From Methylobacterium oxalidis (lineage in GTDB: Bacteria; Pseudomonadota; Alphaproteobacteria; Rhizobiales; Beijerinckiaceae), in assembly GCF_007992195.1 (NCBI RefSeq), contig NZ_BJZU01000063.1, forward strand, positions 1 to 64,000: a stretch of 64,000 nucleotides of DNA. The letters run 5' to 3'. The notes under the pieces are model-generated. The model did no database searches, was not told the origin of the DNA, and was given only the letters and a program-made list of their open reading frames with translations. Position 1 is the stretch's first letter, and every line of letters begins with the position of its first letter. The position numbers were made by a program, and so were the translations under genes. Shown here one piece after another: positions 1 through 8,858 of this stretch.

Positions 1-13
1 CCCCTCGACATCG

Positions 14-46
14 AACCCGCCAGGATACAGATCCGGCGGGTTTTTT
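14..46 (+). terminator. Rho-independent terminator of an upstream gene
   Basis: A perfect 8-bp stem (14-21 pairing with 35-42) with a 13-nt loop runs into a T tract ending at 46. It must end a transcript that begins outside the window. It lies directly before cobF, so cobF probably has its own start signal. Confidence 0.85.
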
Positions 47-68
47 CGTGCCCGCGGAGGAGGGAGCG

Positions 69-827
69 TTGCGCAGGATCCGCGTCATCGGCATCGGCAC
101 CGGCAATCCGGAGCATCTCACCCTGCAGGCGGTGCGCGCCCTGGAGACGGTCGAGGCCGTCTTCGTCCTCGACAAGGGCGCCGAGAAGGCCGACCTCGTT
201 CGGCTCCGTCGCGAGATCTGCGAGCGTTTCGTGCCGAAGCCCTACCGCTTCGTCGAGGCGCAGGATCCGGAGCGCGACCGCGCTCCGTCCGACTACGCCG
301 CCGCGGTCGAGGCGTGGCACACCGCGCGCGCCGCGCTCTACGAGGCTCTGATCGAGCGTGAGCTGGAGGAGGGGGCCTGCGGCGCCTTCCTGGTCTGGGG
401 CGACCCCTCCCTCTACGATTCGACCCTGCGCATCCTGGAGCGCGTCGCCGCCCGCGGGCGGCTCGCCTTCGCCTACGACGTGATCCCCGGGATCACGAGC
501 GTGCAGGCGCTCGCGGCGGGGCACCGGATCGCCCTCAACCGGATCGGCGGGCCGGTCCACATCACGACCGGGCGAGCGCTCGCGCGGGGGTTGCCGCCAG
601 GGACCGGCAGCACCGTGGTGATGCTCGACGGCGACCCGCGCTTCGACCACCTCGACCCCGATCTGACGATCTACTGGGGGGCGTATCTCGGCAGCCCGGA
701 GGAGATCCTCCTCGCCGGAAGGCTCGGTGAGGTGGGGTCGGAGATCCGGCGCCTGCGCGCGGAGGCGAGGGCGCGCCACGGCTGGATCATGGACACCTAC
801 CTGCTGCGCGGGCCCGACGCCGCGTAG
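69..827 (+). CDS. cobF: Precorrin-6A synthase (deacetylating), CobF
   Basis: CobF is a SAM-dependent methyltransferase of aerobic cobalamin synthesis. It methylates C-1 of precorrin-5 and releases the extruded two-carbon fragment as acetate. The protein (252 aa) has the tetrapyrrole methylase fold: an N-terminal IGIGTGNPEHLT loop, WGDPSLYDSTLRIL in the middle, and the VIPGITSVQALAA segment typical of CobF. I chose the TTG at 69 because GGAGGAGGGA sits just before it. An in-frame GTG at 48 lies too close to the terminator T tract to have its own ribosome site. No other cobalamin gene is in the window, so the gene is isolated here. Confidence 0.88.
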   Translation: MRRIRVIGIGTGNPEHLTLQAVRALETVEAVFVLDKGAEKADLVRLRREICERFVPKPYRFVEAQDPERDRAPSDYAAAVEAWHTARAALYEALIERELEEGACGAFLVWGDPSLYDSTLRILERVAARGRLAFAYDVIPGITSVQALAAGHRIALNRIGGPVHITTGRALARGLPPGTGSTVVMLDGDPRFDHLDPDLTIYWGAYLGSPEEILLAGRLGEVGSEIRRLRAEARARHGWIMDTYLLRGPDAA

Positions 828-883
828 CGCCCGCGGCGCATCCGCCACGGACGCGGGCGCGCGCCCGCGCTATACGCCCGCCC

Positions 884-2521
884 ATGCTGCAGCTTCGGGA
901 CTACCAGCGCGCGAGCCTTGACGCCCTCGACGCGCACTGGCGTGGGGGAGGGCGGGAGGGCCTCATCGTCCTGCCGACGGGTGCAGGCAAGGCCTTCGTC
1001 ATCGCGGCCCTGGTGCGGGAGACACTGGCGGGCGCGCCCGCGACCCGGATCGCGATCGTCACGCACAGCCGCGAACTGATCGCCCAGAACCACCAGGAAC
1101 TCCTCGCGCACTGGCCCGAGGCGCCGGCGGGCATCGACTCGGCCGGGCTCGGGCGGCGGGAATCCGGCGCCCCAGTGCTGTTCTGCGGCATCCAGTCCGT
1201 CTGGAACCGGGCCGAGGCGATCGGCCCGCGCGACCTCGTCGTGGTGGACGAGGCGCACCTCATCCCCCGCTCGGCCGAGACCCGCTACGGCCGTTTCCTC
1301 TCGCATCTGCGCGCCCTGCGGCCGGAACTCCGGGTGGTCGGCCTCACCGCCACGCCCTACCGGCTCGATTCCGGCCGCCTCGACGAGGGGGAGGAGCGGA
1401 TCTTCGAGCGCATCGTCTACGAGGCGAATGTCGGCGACCTCATCCAGCGCGGCCATCTCAGCCCCCTCGTCTCGAAGGCGACGCTGACCGCCCTCGACGT
1501 CTCGGGGCTCCCGAAGCGCGGCGGCGACTACGTTCCGAGCGCCCTCGAGGCCGCGGTCAACCGGGACTGGATCACCCGGGCCGCGGTCGAGGAGATGGTG
1601 GGCTACGGGGAGCGGCGGCGCGCCTGGCTCGCCTTCTGCGTGAGCCTCGCCCACGCGGCGGCCGTGCGGGACGCGGTGCGTGACCACGGAATCACCTGCG
1701 AGACGGTCTCGGGCGAGACGGGAAAGCGGGAGCGCGACCGGATCGTGCGGGCGTTCCGCGAGGGGCGGATCCGCTGCCTGACCTCGGTCGGCGTGCTGGC
1801 GACGGGCTTCAACGTGCCGGCCGTCGACCTCGTGGCGCTGCTGCGCCCGACACAGAGCACCGGACTGTACGTGCAGCAGGTGGGCCGCGCGCTGCGGCGC
1901 GCGCCGGCCAAGGCCGACGCGCTGATCCTCGACTATGCCGGGCTCGTGCGCATGCACGGGCCGGTCGACATCGTCACCGCCCGCACAGCGGCGGCGGTAC
2001 GGGGGCGGGAAGGGGAGGTGCGCGCCAAGCCCTGCCCCGGCTGCGGCGCCCTGATCGCGCTCAACGCCAGCACCTGCGAGGGTTGCTGGGTCGAGGCGGA
2101 GGCGGAGCCCGAGCCGGCCCACGAGGCGGCGGCCGACGACGAGCGTCCGATCCTGTCGCGGGCGGTCTCTGCCTGGATGCCGGTCGAGGGCTGGAGCCTC
2201 GACGCCCGGCCGGGTCCCGCCGGCACGGAGAGCCTCAGGCTGTGCCTGCGGCTTGCGGAGGGCGGCCGGCACGAGATCGGGCTCGGCCTGGAGGCGAGCG
2301 GCTACCGGCGCGAGAAGGCGGTGCGCTGGTGGCGCGGCCTCGGCGGCGGGCGCGACGCGCCGCTCAGCGTCGCGGAAGCCCTCCGACGGGCGGATGAGAT
2401 CACCTGCCCCGCCGTGATCCGGATCCGCGCGACCGGGCGCCTCGCAGAGAGCGTCGAGCTGCGCTTCGCCGATGGGCGCAGCTTCGCGGATCTCCGCCGG
2501 ATCGAGGATGTGGCGGCCTGA
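884..2521 (+). CDS. Superfamily II DNA/RNA helicase, RadD/YejH-like
   Basis: An ATP-dependent superfamily II helicase of 545 aa. Visible motifs are the Q-like N-terminus LRDYQ, Walker A PTGAGKAF, DEAH box VVDEAHLI, motif III TATPYR, and motif VI QQVGRALRR. A zinc-finger-like CPGCG-N12-CEGC follows the helicase core, as in RadD (YejH) proteins that act in double-strand break and crosslink repair. The C-terminal 120 residues are not recognised. The ATG has no Shine-Dalgarno sequence, but a TATACG element lies only about 10 bases upstream, so a leaderless mRNA is possible. RadD is the best family match, and other type III restriction-like helicases share these motifs. Confidence 0.8.
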   Translation: MLQLRDYQRASLDALDAHWRGGGREGLIVLPTGAGKAFVIAALVRETLAGAPATRIAIVTHSRELIAQNHQELLAHWPEAPAGIDSAGLGRRESGAPVLFCGIQSVWNRAEAIGPRDLVVVDEAHLIPRSAETRYGRFLSHLRALRPELRVVGLTATPYRLDSGRLDEGEERIFERIVYEANVGDLIQRGHLSPLVSKATLTALDVSGLPKRGGDYVPSALEAAVNRDWITRAAVEEMVGYGERRRAWLAFCVSLAHAAAVRDAVRDHGITCETVSGETGKRERDRIVRAFREGRIRCLTSVGVLATGFNVPAVDLVALLRPTQSTGLYVQQVGRALRRAPAKADALILDYAGLVRMHGPVDIVTARTAAAVRGREGEVRAKPCPGCGALIALNASTCEGCWVEAEAEPEPAHEAAADDERPILSRAVSAWMPVEGWSLDARPGPAGTESLRLCLRLAEGGRHEIGLGLEASGYRREKAVRWWRGLGGGRDAPLSVAEALRRADEITCPAVIRIRATGRLAESVELRFADGRSFADLRRIEDVAA

Positions 2522-2545
2522 GCGGGGCAGGGGGCGCGTACCCCG

Positions 2546-2953
2546 TCAGGTCCCCTCACCCGGCCGGAAGAACAGGCCTGCCTTCAAGCTGTCGCCGATG
2601 CGGTGCGCCCGCTCGACGAGGGCGGCCGCGATCTCCGGCTCGAACATCTCGCCGGCCGTCACCTCGAACAGGCCGAGCCAGCGCGCGAAATGGGCGGGCT
2701 CGAGGCTGCCGAGGGCAAGGTGCTTGCCGAACGGATTTCCCTTGTAGCGGCCGGTCCGGAGCAGGACCGAGGACCAGAAATCCTGGATCCCCGCGAGATG
2801 GGCCGGCCAGCCCGCGTCGGGGATCGCCCGGGCGAAGACGGGTCCGATCAGATCGTCGCGCCGCACCTTCGCGTAGAAGGCCGCGAGGAAGGCCGCGAGG
2901 CTCGCCTCGGTGAGGCTGCCGGCAACTCCGTCGGTCGTCGGATCATGGCCCAC
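2546..2953 (-). CDS. Group III truncated haemoglobin
   Basis: A small haem protein of 135 aa with the 2-over-2 globin pattern of group III truncated haemoglobins (trHbP). Supporting segments are LAAFLAAFYAKVRRDDLIGPVF, read here as a helix A/B-E region, then HLAGIQDFWSSVL and the F-helix segment GNPFGKHL, whose His is the probable proximal haem ligand. Members of this group are linked to oxygen, nitric oxide or peroxide handling; the exact role is usually unproven. The start is GTG, with only a weak ribosome site. It converges on the helicase gene with a 24-base gap. Confidence 0.85.
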   Translation of the reverse strand: MGHDPTTDGVAGSLTEASLAAFLAAFYAKVRRDDLIGPVFARAIPDAGWPAHLAGIQDFWSSVLLRTGRYKGNPFGKHLALGSLEPAHFARWLGLFEVTAGEMFEPEIAAALVERAHRIGDSLKAGLFFRPGEGT

Positions 2954-3300
2954 GCTTCACCATCCTGCTCGTTGCCGCTCCGGGGAGGGGGCCTGCGCGC
3001 CCTCCCCGGCACCGGCACATTCCGCCCTGCGGCGTTTCGCCGGGCCGGCCGCGCCGGCTCGGGCCGCGGTCCCGTACTCCGCAGCGGGCCCTGCGGGGAC
3101 AACGCCGGGCAAGCCCTTGAGACACCTGCGATCCCTCTGCCAGCCCGCCGCACCGGGCCGATGCGGCGATCTCTTGTCGAGAGGACTGAGCGTCGCAGGA
3201 GGCTATAAAATCAGCCTCATCAGCATCGGAACCCATTCAGACAGAATTTGTTATCGGATCAGCGACGTGACAGCGTCGTTCTGCAAAATGGAGATGCGTA
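2954..3300. other. Intergenic region upstream of the 54-aa protein
   Basis: This 347-base gap separates the divergent haemoglobin gene and the small plus-strand gene. It contains the EcfG-type promoter at 3228-3252. GC content falls in its last 100 bases, as expected for a promoter region. I see no further gene. Confidence 0.6.
3228..3252 (+). promoter_or_regulatory. Putative EcfG (general stress) promoter
   Basis: GGAAC at 3228-3232, a 16-base spacer and TGTT at 3249-3252 match the EcfG consensus GGAAC-N16/17-CGTT except for one base. It lies 48 bases before the start codon of the 54-aa gene. The consensus is established for Methylobacterium and relatives; use of this copy is inference. Confidence 0.6.
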
Positions 3301-3465
3301 ATGGCGAACAATCATCAGCAGAACAACGACCGAAACACGCAGAACAACCCGAACAATGGCAGCAAGAATACAGGGACGCCGCATCAGGGAACCGTCCAAC
3401 ACTCGGATGACGGTCGTCTGAAGGAGAACCGCGACAAGGGCGTGCACCGCGGCGACAAGGAGTGA
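3301..3465 (+). CDS. Small hydrophilic Asn/Gln-rich protein (54 aa)
   Basis: A 54-aa protein beginning MANNHQQNNDRNTQNN and ending HRGDKE. It has no hydrophobic segment, no cysteine and is about one-third Asn plus Gln, so it is probably disordered. Support for a real gene is a GGAG eight bases before the ATG, an EcfG-like promoter upstream, a hairpin terminator 35 bases downstream, and a lower-GC base composition than the antisense shadows. The composition resembles small hydrophilic stress proteins. No function can be named from sequence. Confidence 0.75.
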   Translation: MANNHQQNNDRNTQNNPNNGSKNTGTPHQGTVQHSDDGRLKENRDKGVHRGDKE

Positions 3466-3786
3466 CGCGGCGGCCCTGACGGGCTGCCGCCGGACCGGAA
3501 GGGCCGCCCGCGGGCGGTCCTTCTTCGGTCGCGTTCGGGCTCATCGACCTGCTCGGGCCGGGGCAGGGCGGTGACGTCCCCTCGCCCGATGGCGATCGGA
3601 TCCGGGTGGCTGTCCGATCTGCGGATTGCCGGAACCGTGTCCTGGCGGAGCTGCTCAGGCCCGGCGAACCTGTCCTCGGTAGGGGCATCCGCAAGTTCAA
3701 GTTCCATAATATATCTTATGCGAATGCGTTTGGGCGGCCTGTGGGAGGGGTCTCCAGTCCATTCCTGATGGCCTGCCGACGCCCGG
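3466..3786. other. Convergent intergenic region
   Basis: This 321-base stretch lies between the 54-aa gene and the minus-strand exported-protein gene. It holds the terminator at 3501-3526 and a short AT-rich patch around 3703-3725. No supported ORF or repeat was seen in the remainder. Confidence 0.5.
3501..3526 (+). terminator. Terminator of the 54-aa gene
   Basis: An 8-bp GC-rich stem (3501-3508 with 3513-3520, one G-T pair) with a 4-base loop is followed by TTCTTC. It sits 35 bases after the stop codon. Confidence 0.7.
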
Positions 3787-4296
3787 TCAGCGCACCGAGA
3801 CCCTCACCTCGGATTCGAAACCGGTGCCGTCCGGGTTGATCAGGAAGATCCGGTAGGTGTCGAGGCCCTCGAACCCCTCCTCCGCCTCGTAGACCATCTT
3901 CAGGCCCGGCACGCGCTTGGCGTTGCAGGCGGCGAGCGGCGAGCCGGCCGCGTAGCGCGGGAAGGAATCGGTCTGCGCGAAGCTGACCTTGCCGTGCTTC
4001 GGCGGCGCGAGTACCCGCACCACGATCGGACCCTGCGAGCTGCAATCCGGGAAGAGCGCGGCGAAGAAGCCGATGCTGCGCGCTTCGCCGGTGGGCACCA
4101 CCCGCATCAGCGGCAGGACCGGCGGGGCGGGCTGAGGGGCCTGCGGCGCGGGCGGAGGCATCTGCGGCGCAGCCTGAGGCGACGGCGGAGAGGCCGCTGC
4201 CGGCGGCGCGGCGCCGGGCTCGGGCTCAGCCCGGGCAGGGCGGTGAGAGGCCGATCCGATGAGGGCGGCGAGCAGGACGACGATCGCGAGGCGCAT
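3787..4296 (-). CDS. Exported protein of unknown function
   Basis: A 169-aa protein with a clear signal peptide (MRLAIVVLLAALIGSA, cleavage near ARA-EP). A Pro/Ala-rich linker spans about residues 25-65, and a C-terminal domain of about 100 residues follows. That domain has two cysteines (FPDCSSQ and LAACNAK) that could form a disulphide in the periplasm. The domain family is not recognised. The ATG at 4296 was chosen because it starts the signal peptide; a palindrome GGAACGGTTCC lies immediately before it. It lies 80 bases downstream of the RND pump gene on the same strand, so cotranscription is possible but not shown. Confidence 0.75.
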   Translation of the reverse strand: MRLAIVVLLAALIGSASHRPARAEPEPGAAPPAAASPPSPQAAPQMPPPAPQAPQPAPPVLPLMRVVPTGEARSIGFFAALFPDCSSQGPIVVRVLAPPKHGKVSFAQTDSFPRYAAGSPLAACNAKRVPGLKMVYEAEEGFEGLDTYRIFLINPDGTGFESEVRVSVR

Positions 4297-4376
4297 GGAA
4301 CGGTTCCGGCGGAGGCGGGCTCGCCCCCTGTATCCGCTGTCGGGCAGCGGCTCGGCAAGCGGGCAGGCGCCGCCCC

Positions 4377-7300
4377 TCAACCCGTCGTCTCGCGGGACGG
4401 GCGGGAGGACGCGCGCCCGGACCCTCGGCCGTCCGCCGTCCCCTCGCCCGCCGGATCCGCCCCGAGCCACCTGCCCTCGTCCCGCAGGAACCGGCCGTAG
4501 CGGAGCGCCAGGGTCGGCAGGATCAGGAGGTTGAGGAGCGTCGAGGTGACGAGGCCACCGAGGATCACGATCGCCATCGGGCCCTCGATCTCGCGGCCCG
4601 GCTCGCCGGCCCCGAGCGCCAGCGGCAGCAGGCCGAGGCCCGTGACGAGGGAGGTCATCAGGATCGGGACGAGCCGGTCGGCCGCGCCCTCCACCGCCGT
4701 GCGCGCGTCCCAGGGATGCGACTCGACGCTCACCAGATGCTCGTAGTGCGAGATCATCATGATGGTGTTGCGCAGCGAGATGCCGAACAGGGTCACGAAC
4801 CCGACGATGGAGCCGAGCGAGAGCACGCTTCCGGTGAGCGCCACCGCGAAGACCCCCCCGACGAAGGCGAAGGGCAGGTTCACGAGCACGAGGACGAGGT
4901 TGCGCAGCGAGCCCGTGATCACGGCGAGCAGCAGCACGATGCCGAGACCGGCGAGCCCCGAATAGGCGAGGAGGTCGCGCCGGGCCCGCGCCTGCGCCTC
5001 GGCCGAGCCCGCGAAGGAGATGTAGACGCCCTGGGGCAGGCGGACCTCGCGGGCGATCTTGCGTTGCGCGGCGGCGACGAAGGAGGCGATGTCGCGCCCG
5101 ACCACGTTCGCCGTGACCGCCTGGACGCGCTGGGCGCCCTGGTGCTGCACCTGGTAGCGGCCGGAGGTCTCGTAGATGTCGGCGACCTGGGACAGGCGGA
5201 TGTAGCTGCCGCCGGGCGTGCGCAGGGGCATGTCGCCGACCGCGGTGAGACGTGCCCGCACCCCGGCATCCAGGATGACGATGACGTTGAAGACGGCGTT
5301 GCCCTCGTAGGACTGGCCGACGATGTCGCCCTGGTAGGCGGTGCGCACCGCCTCCAGCACCTCGATCGCGTCGAGGCCCCAGTGGCGCAGGTCGTTCGGG
5401 CGCAGGGAGACGTTGATCTGGGGCAGGCCGGCGGGCGAGGCCTGCTGGATGTCGCTCGCGCCCCGCACCTCGGCGAGCTCCTTGGCCACCTCGCGGGCGG
5501 CGGCCTCGATCCGGTCGAGGTCGTTGCCGATCACGTTGACGACGACGGGCGCGGTGAACCCGGAGACCGTCTCCTCGATGCGCTCGGTCAGGAAGGTCTT
5601 GAGCGAGAAGGCGGCGCCGGGAAAGCCCGCCATCATGGACCGGATCCGCGCCTCGACCGCCTTCTGGGCGGCCCCGTCGAGACCCGCGTCGAGGTCGATG
5701 TGGATCTCGCTGTAGTGGGTGCCCGCCGTATCCTGCCCCGCCTCGGCGCGGCCGATCTGCGAGGCCACGGCCCGAACGCCGGAGATCGCGCGCAGCTCGC
5801 CCGTGATCTGGACGCCGAGGCGCTGCGATTCCTGCAGCGAGGTGCCGGGCGCGGCCGCCATGTGCAGGATGAGGTGACCTTCCTTGAGGTCGGGCAGGAA
5901 GGCGCCGCCGAAGAAGGGAGCGATCGCCGCGCCCACGAGCGTCAGCGCGAGGCCCGCCGCGATGATGAGGCGGGGGAAGCGGTTGATGCGGGTGAGGAGC
6001 CCCGAATAGGCCGCGCGCGACCAGCGCATCACCGGCGGGTCGCGGGCGTCGGCCTCGCGCCGGCCCGTCAGCAGCAGCATGGCGAGTGCCGGCGTCACCG
6101 TGAGGGCGACGCCGAGGGAGGCCAGCACGGCGAGGATGTAGGCGAGGCTGAGCGGACCGAACAGGCGGCCCGCCACGCCCGAGAGGGCGAGCACCGGCAG
6201 GAAGACGAGGAGCACCGCGAAGGTGGCGTAGGCCACCGCCGTGCGCACCTCCAGGATCGCGTCGAGGACCACCCTCCCCTCGGTCCGGGGGCCGCCGACG
6301 CGCCGGTTCTCGCGCAGGCGGCGCACCACGTTCTCGACGCCGATCACCGCGTCGTCGACCACCTCGCCGATGGCGATGGCGAGCCCTCCGAGCGTCATCG
6401 TGTTGAGGCTCTCGCCGAAGGCGCCGAGCGCCAGCACCGCCACCACCAGCGAGAGCGGGATGGCGAGCCCGCTGATCACGCAGGTGCGCCAGTCGTAGAG
6501 GAAGACGAACAGCACCACGATGACGAGAAGGCCGCCGAGGGCGAGGGCCTGCAGCACGTTGGCGTTGGCGACCGCGATGAAGTTCGCCGGCCGGAACAGG
6601 TCGGGCCTGAGCTGCACGCCCTCGCGCTCCAGGGCCGGGCGCAGGTCGTCGAGGGCCGCCTCGACGCGGGCCGTGACCTCGCGGGTGTTGGCCCCGTACT
6701 GCGCGCCGACCATCAGCAGAACGCCGGGCTTGCCGTCGATCAAGGCCGCGCTGATCGGCGGCTCGGGAGCGGCGACGACGTTCGCCACGTCGCCCAGCAC
6801 CACGCTCGCGCCGCCCTCGTTGATGAGGACGGTGCGTGCCACCTCCTCCGGGGTCAGCGCCTGACCCTCGGTCTGGAGCACGATGCGCTGGTTGGCCGTG
6901 TCGACGAAGCCCGCGCCGCGCACGCCCGTCGCCTTGCGGGCCGCCGCCAGCACGTCGTTGATGCCGACGCGGAAGCGGATCAGGTCGGTCGGGCGCACTT
7001 GGACCTGGAGCGAGCGCACGCCGCCGCCGTAGACCGAGACCTGGGCGATGCCCGGCACCGCGAGGAGCCGCAGCCGCACGGTCCAGTCGGCGAGGGTGCG
7101 CAGGTCGAGGCTCGAGCGCCGCTCGGTGGTGAGGCCGACGAGGAGCACGGTGCTGGTCGAGGAGGTCAGCGCCGTCATGGCCGGTGGCATCACACCCTGC
7201 GGCAGGCGGCCGGTCAGCGCGGTCAGGCGCTCCGAGACGAGCTGGCGCGCGCGGTAGATGTCGCTGCCCCGCCCGAAGGTGACGGTGATGACGGAGAGCC

Positions 7301-7586
7301 CCTGGATCGATGAGGAACGCAGGGCCTCGATCCCCGGCAGGCCGTTGACCGAGACCTCGATCGGCTGGGTCACCAGCACCTCGACCTGCTCCGGGTTGAG
7401 GCCCGGCGCCTCGGTCTGGATCACCACGGAGGGCGGCGCGAATTCGGGGAATACGTCGTACCGGGCCTCGGTGAGGCTCAGCGCGCCGAAAGCCAGGACG
7501 GCGAGCGCCAGCGCCAGCACGACTCCGCGGAAGCGGACGGCGAAGGCGACCAGGGCCGCCTGGGGGCCGGACGGGAGCGGGCCCAC
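4377..7586 (-). CDS. Heavy-metal-type RND efflux permease (CzcA/CusA family)
   Basis: Inner-membrane proton-driven RND pump of 1069 aa, the usual length for the HME subgroup. The N-terminal TM1 precedes YDVFPEFAPPSVVIQTEAPGL, a pattern typical of CzcA/CusA proteins. The TM4 segment GEVVDDAVIGVENV near residue 405 carries the acidic residues of the proton relay. Two large periplasmic loops and 12 membrane segments are expected from the hydrophobic blocks. The start is GTG, one base after the adaptor's stop codon, so the two are translationally linked. Substrate cannot be told from sequence: metals are likely from family, but some relatives export other compounds. No outer-membrane channel gene is adjacent. 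Confidence 0.88.
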   Translation of the reverse strand: MGPLPSGPQAALVAFAVRFRGVVLALALAVLAFGALSLTEARYDVFPEFAPPSVVIQTEAPGLNPEQVEVLVTQPIEVSVNGLPGIEALRSSSIQGLSVITVTFGRGSDIYRARQLVSERLTALTGRLPQGVMPPAMTALTSSTSTVLLVGLTTERRSSLDLRTLADWTVRLRLLAVPGIAQVSVYGGGVRSLQVQVRPTDLIRFRVGINDVLAAARKATGVRGAGFVDTANQRIVLQTEGQALTPEEVARTVLINEGGASVVLGDVANVVAAPEPPISAALIDGKPGVLLMVGAQYGANTREVTARVEAALDDLRPALEREGVQLRPDLFRPANFIAVANANVLQALALGGLLVIVVLFVFLYDWRTCVISGLAIPLSLVVAVLALGAFGESLNTMTLGGLAIAIGEVVDDAVIGVENVVRRLRENRRVGGPRTEGRVVLDAILEVRTAVAYATFAVLLVFLPVLALSGVAGRLFGPLSLAYILAVLASLGVALTVTPALAMLLLTGRREADARDPPVMRWSRAAYSGLLTRINRFPRLIIAAGLALTLVGAAIAPFFGGAFLPDLKEGHLILHMAAAPGTSLQESQRLGVQITGELRAISGVRAVASQIGRAEAGQDTAGTHYSEIHIDLDAGLDGAAQKAVEARIRSMMAGFPGAAFSLKTFLTERIEETVSGFTAPVVVNVIGNDLDRIEAAAREVAKELAEVRGASDIQQASPAGLPQINVSLRPNDLRHWGLDAIEVLEAVRTAYQGDIVGQSYEGNAVFNVIVILDAGVRARLTAVGDMPLRTPGGSYIRLSQVADIYETSGRYQVQHQGAQRVQAVTANVVGRDIASFVAAAQRKIAREVRLPQGVYISFAGSAEAQARARRDLLAYSGLAGLGIVLLLAVITGSLRNLVLVLVNLPFAFVGGVFAVALTGSVLSLGSIVGFVTLFGISLRNTIMMISHYEHLVSVESHPWDARTAVEGAADRLVPILMTSLVTGLGLLPLALGAGEPGREIEGPMAIVILGGLVTSTLLNLLILPTLALRYGRFLRDEGRWLGADPAGEGTADGRGSGRASSRPSRETTG

Positions 7587-7587
7587 C

Positions 7588-8700
7588 TCAGTCGTCGTCC
7601 ACGCCGCCCGAGACCTGGAGCAGGCTCTTCATCTCCTCAGAGAGGAGGGCCTGGGCGCCCCGCAGGACGATCTCGGTCTCGCCCGTCAGGTCCTCGACCA
7701 CGTAGGCATCGTCCGCCATCGGCGGGTCGGACTTGATGGGGTGGCGCACGAAGGCGTTCTCGTCGAGGCCCCGATAAACCCAGGTGCCGCCCTGCCAGTG
7801 AACCACCGCGTCCTCCGGCACCAGCACCCCGGTCACGGAGCGCTCGGCGGGCACGAAAGCGAGCGTGCTCATGCCGGGCAGGAGGCCGCTGTCGCCGGCC
7901 ACGATGAAGTAGAAGCTCTGGCCCTGGACGCGCTGGTCGGTACGGGTGGCGGGTGAGACGAAGCGCAGAGCCACCCGGCTCGATTGCGGCGGTACCTCCG
8001 CGAAGGCGGCGCCGGGCAGGCCCTTCAGGGTCTCGCCCGGGGGCAGGGTGACCTGCATCAGGAACTCTTCCCGCTCGATCAGGCGCGTGACGAGGGGCGA
8101 GCGCTCCACGATGGCCTTGCCGATCACCGGGCCCCATTCCTGATGGGCGGTGGCGGCGAGCGTCCGAAGCTGCGACTCCGCCGCCATCAGGGCGGCCTCG
8201 TCGGTCTGGAGCGTGCCGCCGGTGGTCTCCACCTGCACCGGGGTCGCGTAGGGGCCGAGGTTCTTCGCCCGCCGGAAGGCGCTGCGCGAGACCTCAGCCC
8301 TGGCCTGCGCGGTCTGGAGCTGCGCCCTGGCCGTCGCGTAGGAATTCGTGAGCTCCGTCACCCGGGCGAGGTCGAGGACGCTGCCGTAGGCCTGCAGTTC
8401 CTGGCGGTGGGACTTGGCCGAGACCCGCGCGGTCTCGAGACCGAGGCGGCCGCGCTCCTCGTGCTTGATCCGCACCACCGTGCGCCCGTCCTCGATGGCG
8501 GTGCGGGCCGCGGGTAGGTGAGGGCGCTCGGACGGTGCCGGCGCCACGCGTGCGCGCCACAGGGCGAGGAGGGGCTCGGTCCGCTCGCGCAGCTGCGCCG
8601 CGCCGGGCGCGCCGGTCTCCGTGAAGGCGAGGGTGCCGAGGGCGAGGCCGAGGACGACCAATCCGATGAGCAGAGTCGGGCGCCGCCGTCGCTGGTCCAA
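7588..8700 (-). CDS. RND efflux periplasmic adaptor (membrane fusion protein)
   Basis: Adaptor of 370 aa that would bridge the inner-membrane pump to an outer-membrane channel. Residues 9-27 form an N-terminal membrane anchor. A helical hairpin region rich in Ala, Gln and Arg covers about residues 120-190, followed by beta-barrel-like segments (VLVPEDAVVHWQGGTWVY) typical of HlyD/CusB-type proteins. The C-terminus ends in acidic residues (VDDD), with no extra metal-binding domain and no His-rich stretch. It is the first gene of a two-gene unit with the RND permease. Confidence 0.82.
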   Translation of the reverse strand: MDQRRRRPTLLIGLVVLGLALGTLAFTETGAPGAAQLRERTEPLLALWRARVAPAPSERPHLPAARTAIEDGRTVVRIKHEERGRLGLETARVSAKSHRQELQAYGSVLDLARVTELTNSYATARAQLQTAQARAEVSRSAFRRAKNLGPYATPVQVETTGGTLQTDEAALMAAESQLRTLAATAHQEWGPVIGKAIVERSPLVTRLIEREEFLMQVTLPPGETLKGLPGAAFAEVPPQSSRVALRFVSPATRTDQRVQGQSFYFIVAGDSGLLPGMSTLAFVPAERSVTGVLVPEDAVVHWQGGTWVYRGLDENAFVRHPIKSDPPMADDAYVVEDLTGETEIVLRGAQALLSEEMKSLLQVSGGVDDD

Positions 8701-8858
8701 AGCCGCCTCCCCTCCCCGCGCCTCGCAAGCCGCTTCTTCGCCGCTTCGGCCTTGCCGGTTCTGCCTGCAATTCGTTGCCGAATCTACCCGAAACTTGGCG
8801 TGAAGCCGGTTGTGCCAGTTCTCCGTCCCCAGCGGACCAAGGCGCGGTCGCGCCGGCC

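Noticed and set aside
4716-7313. An 865-codon plus-strand open frame
   Set aside because: It is antisense to the RND permease, which has clear motifs; the translation is His/Asp/Arg-rich and lacks domains.
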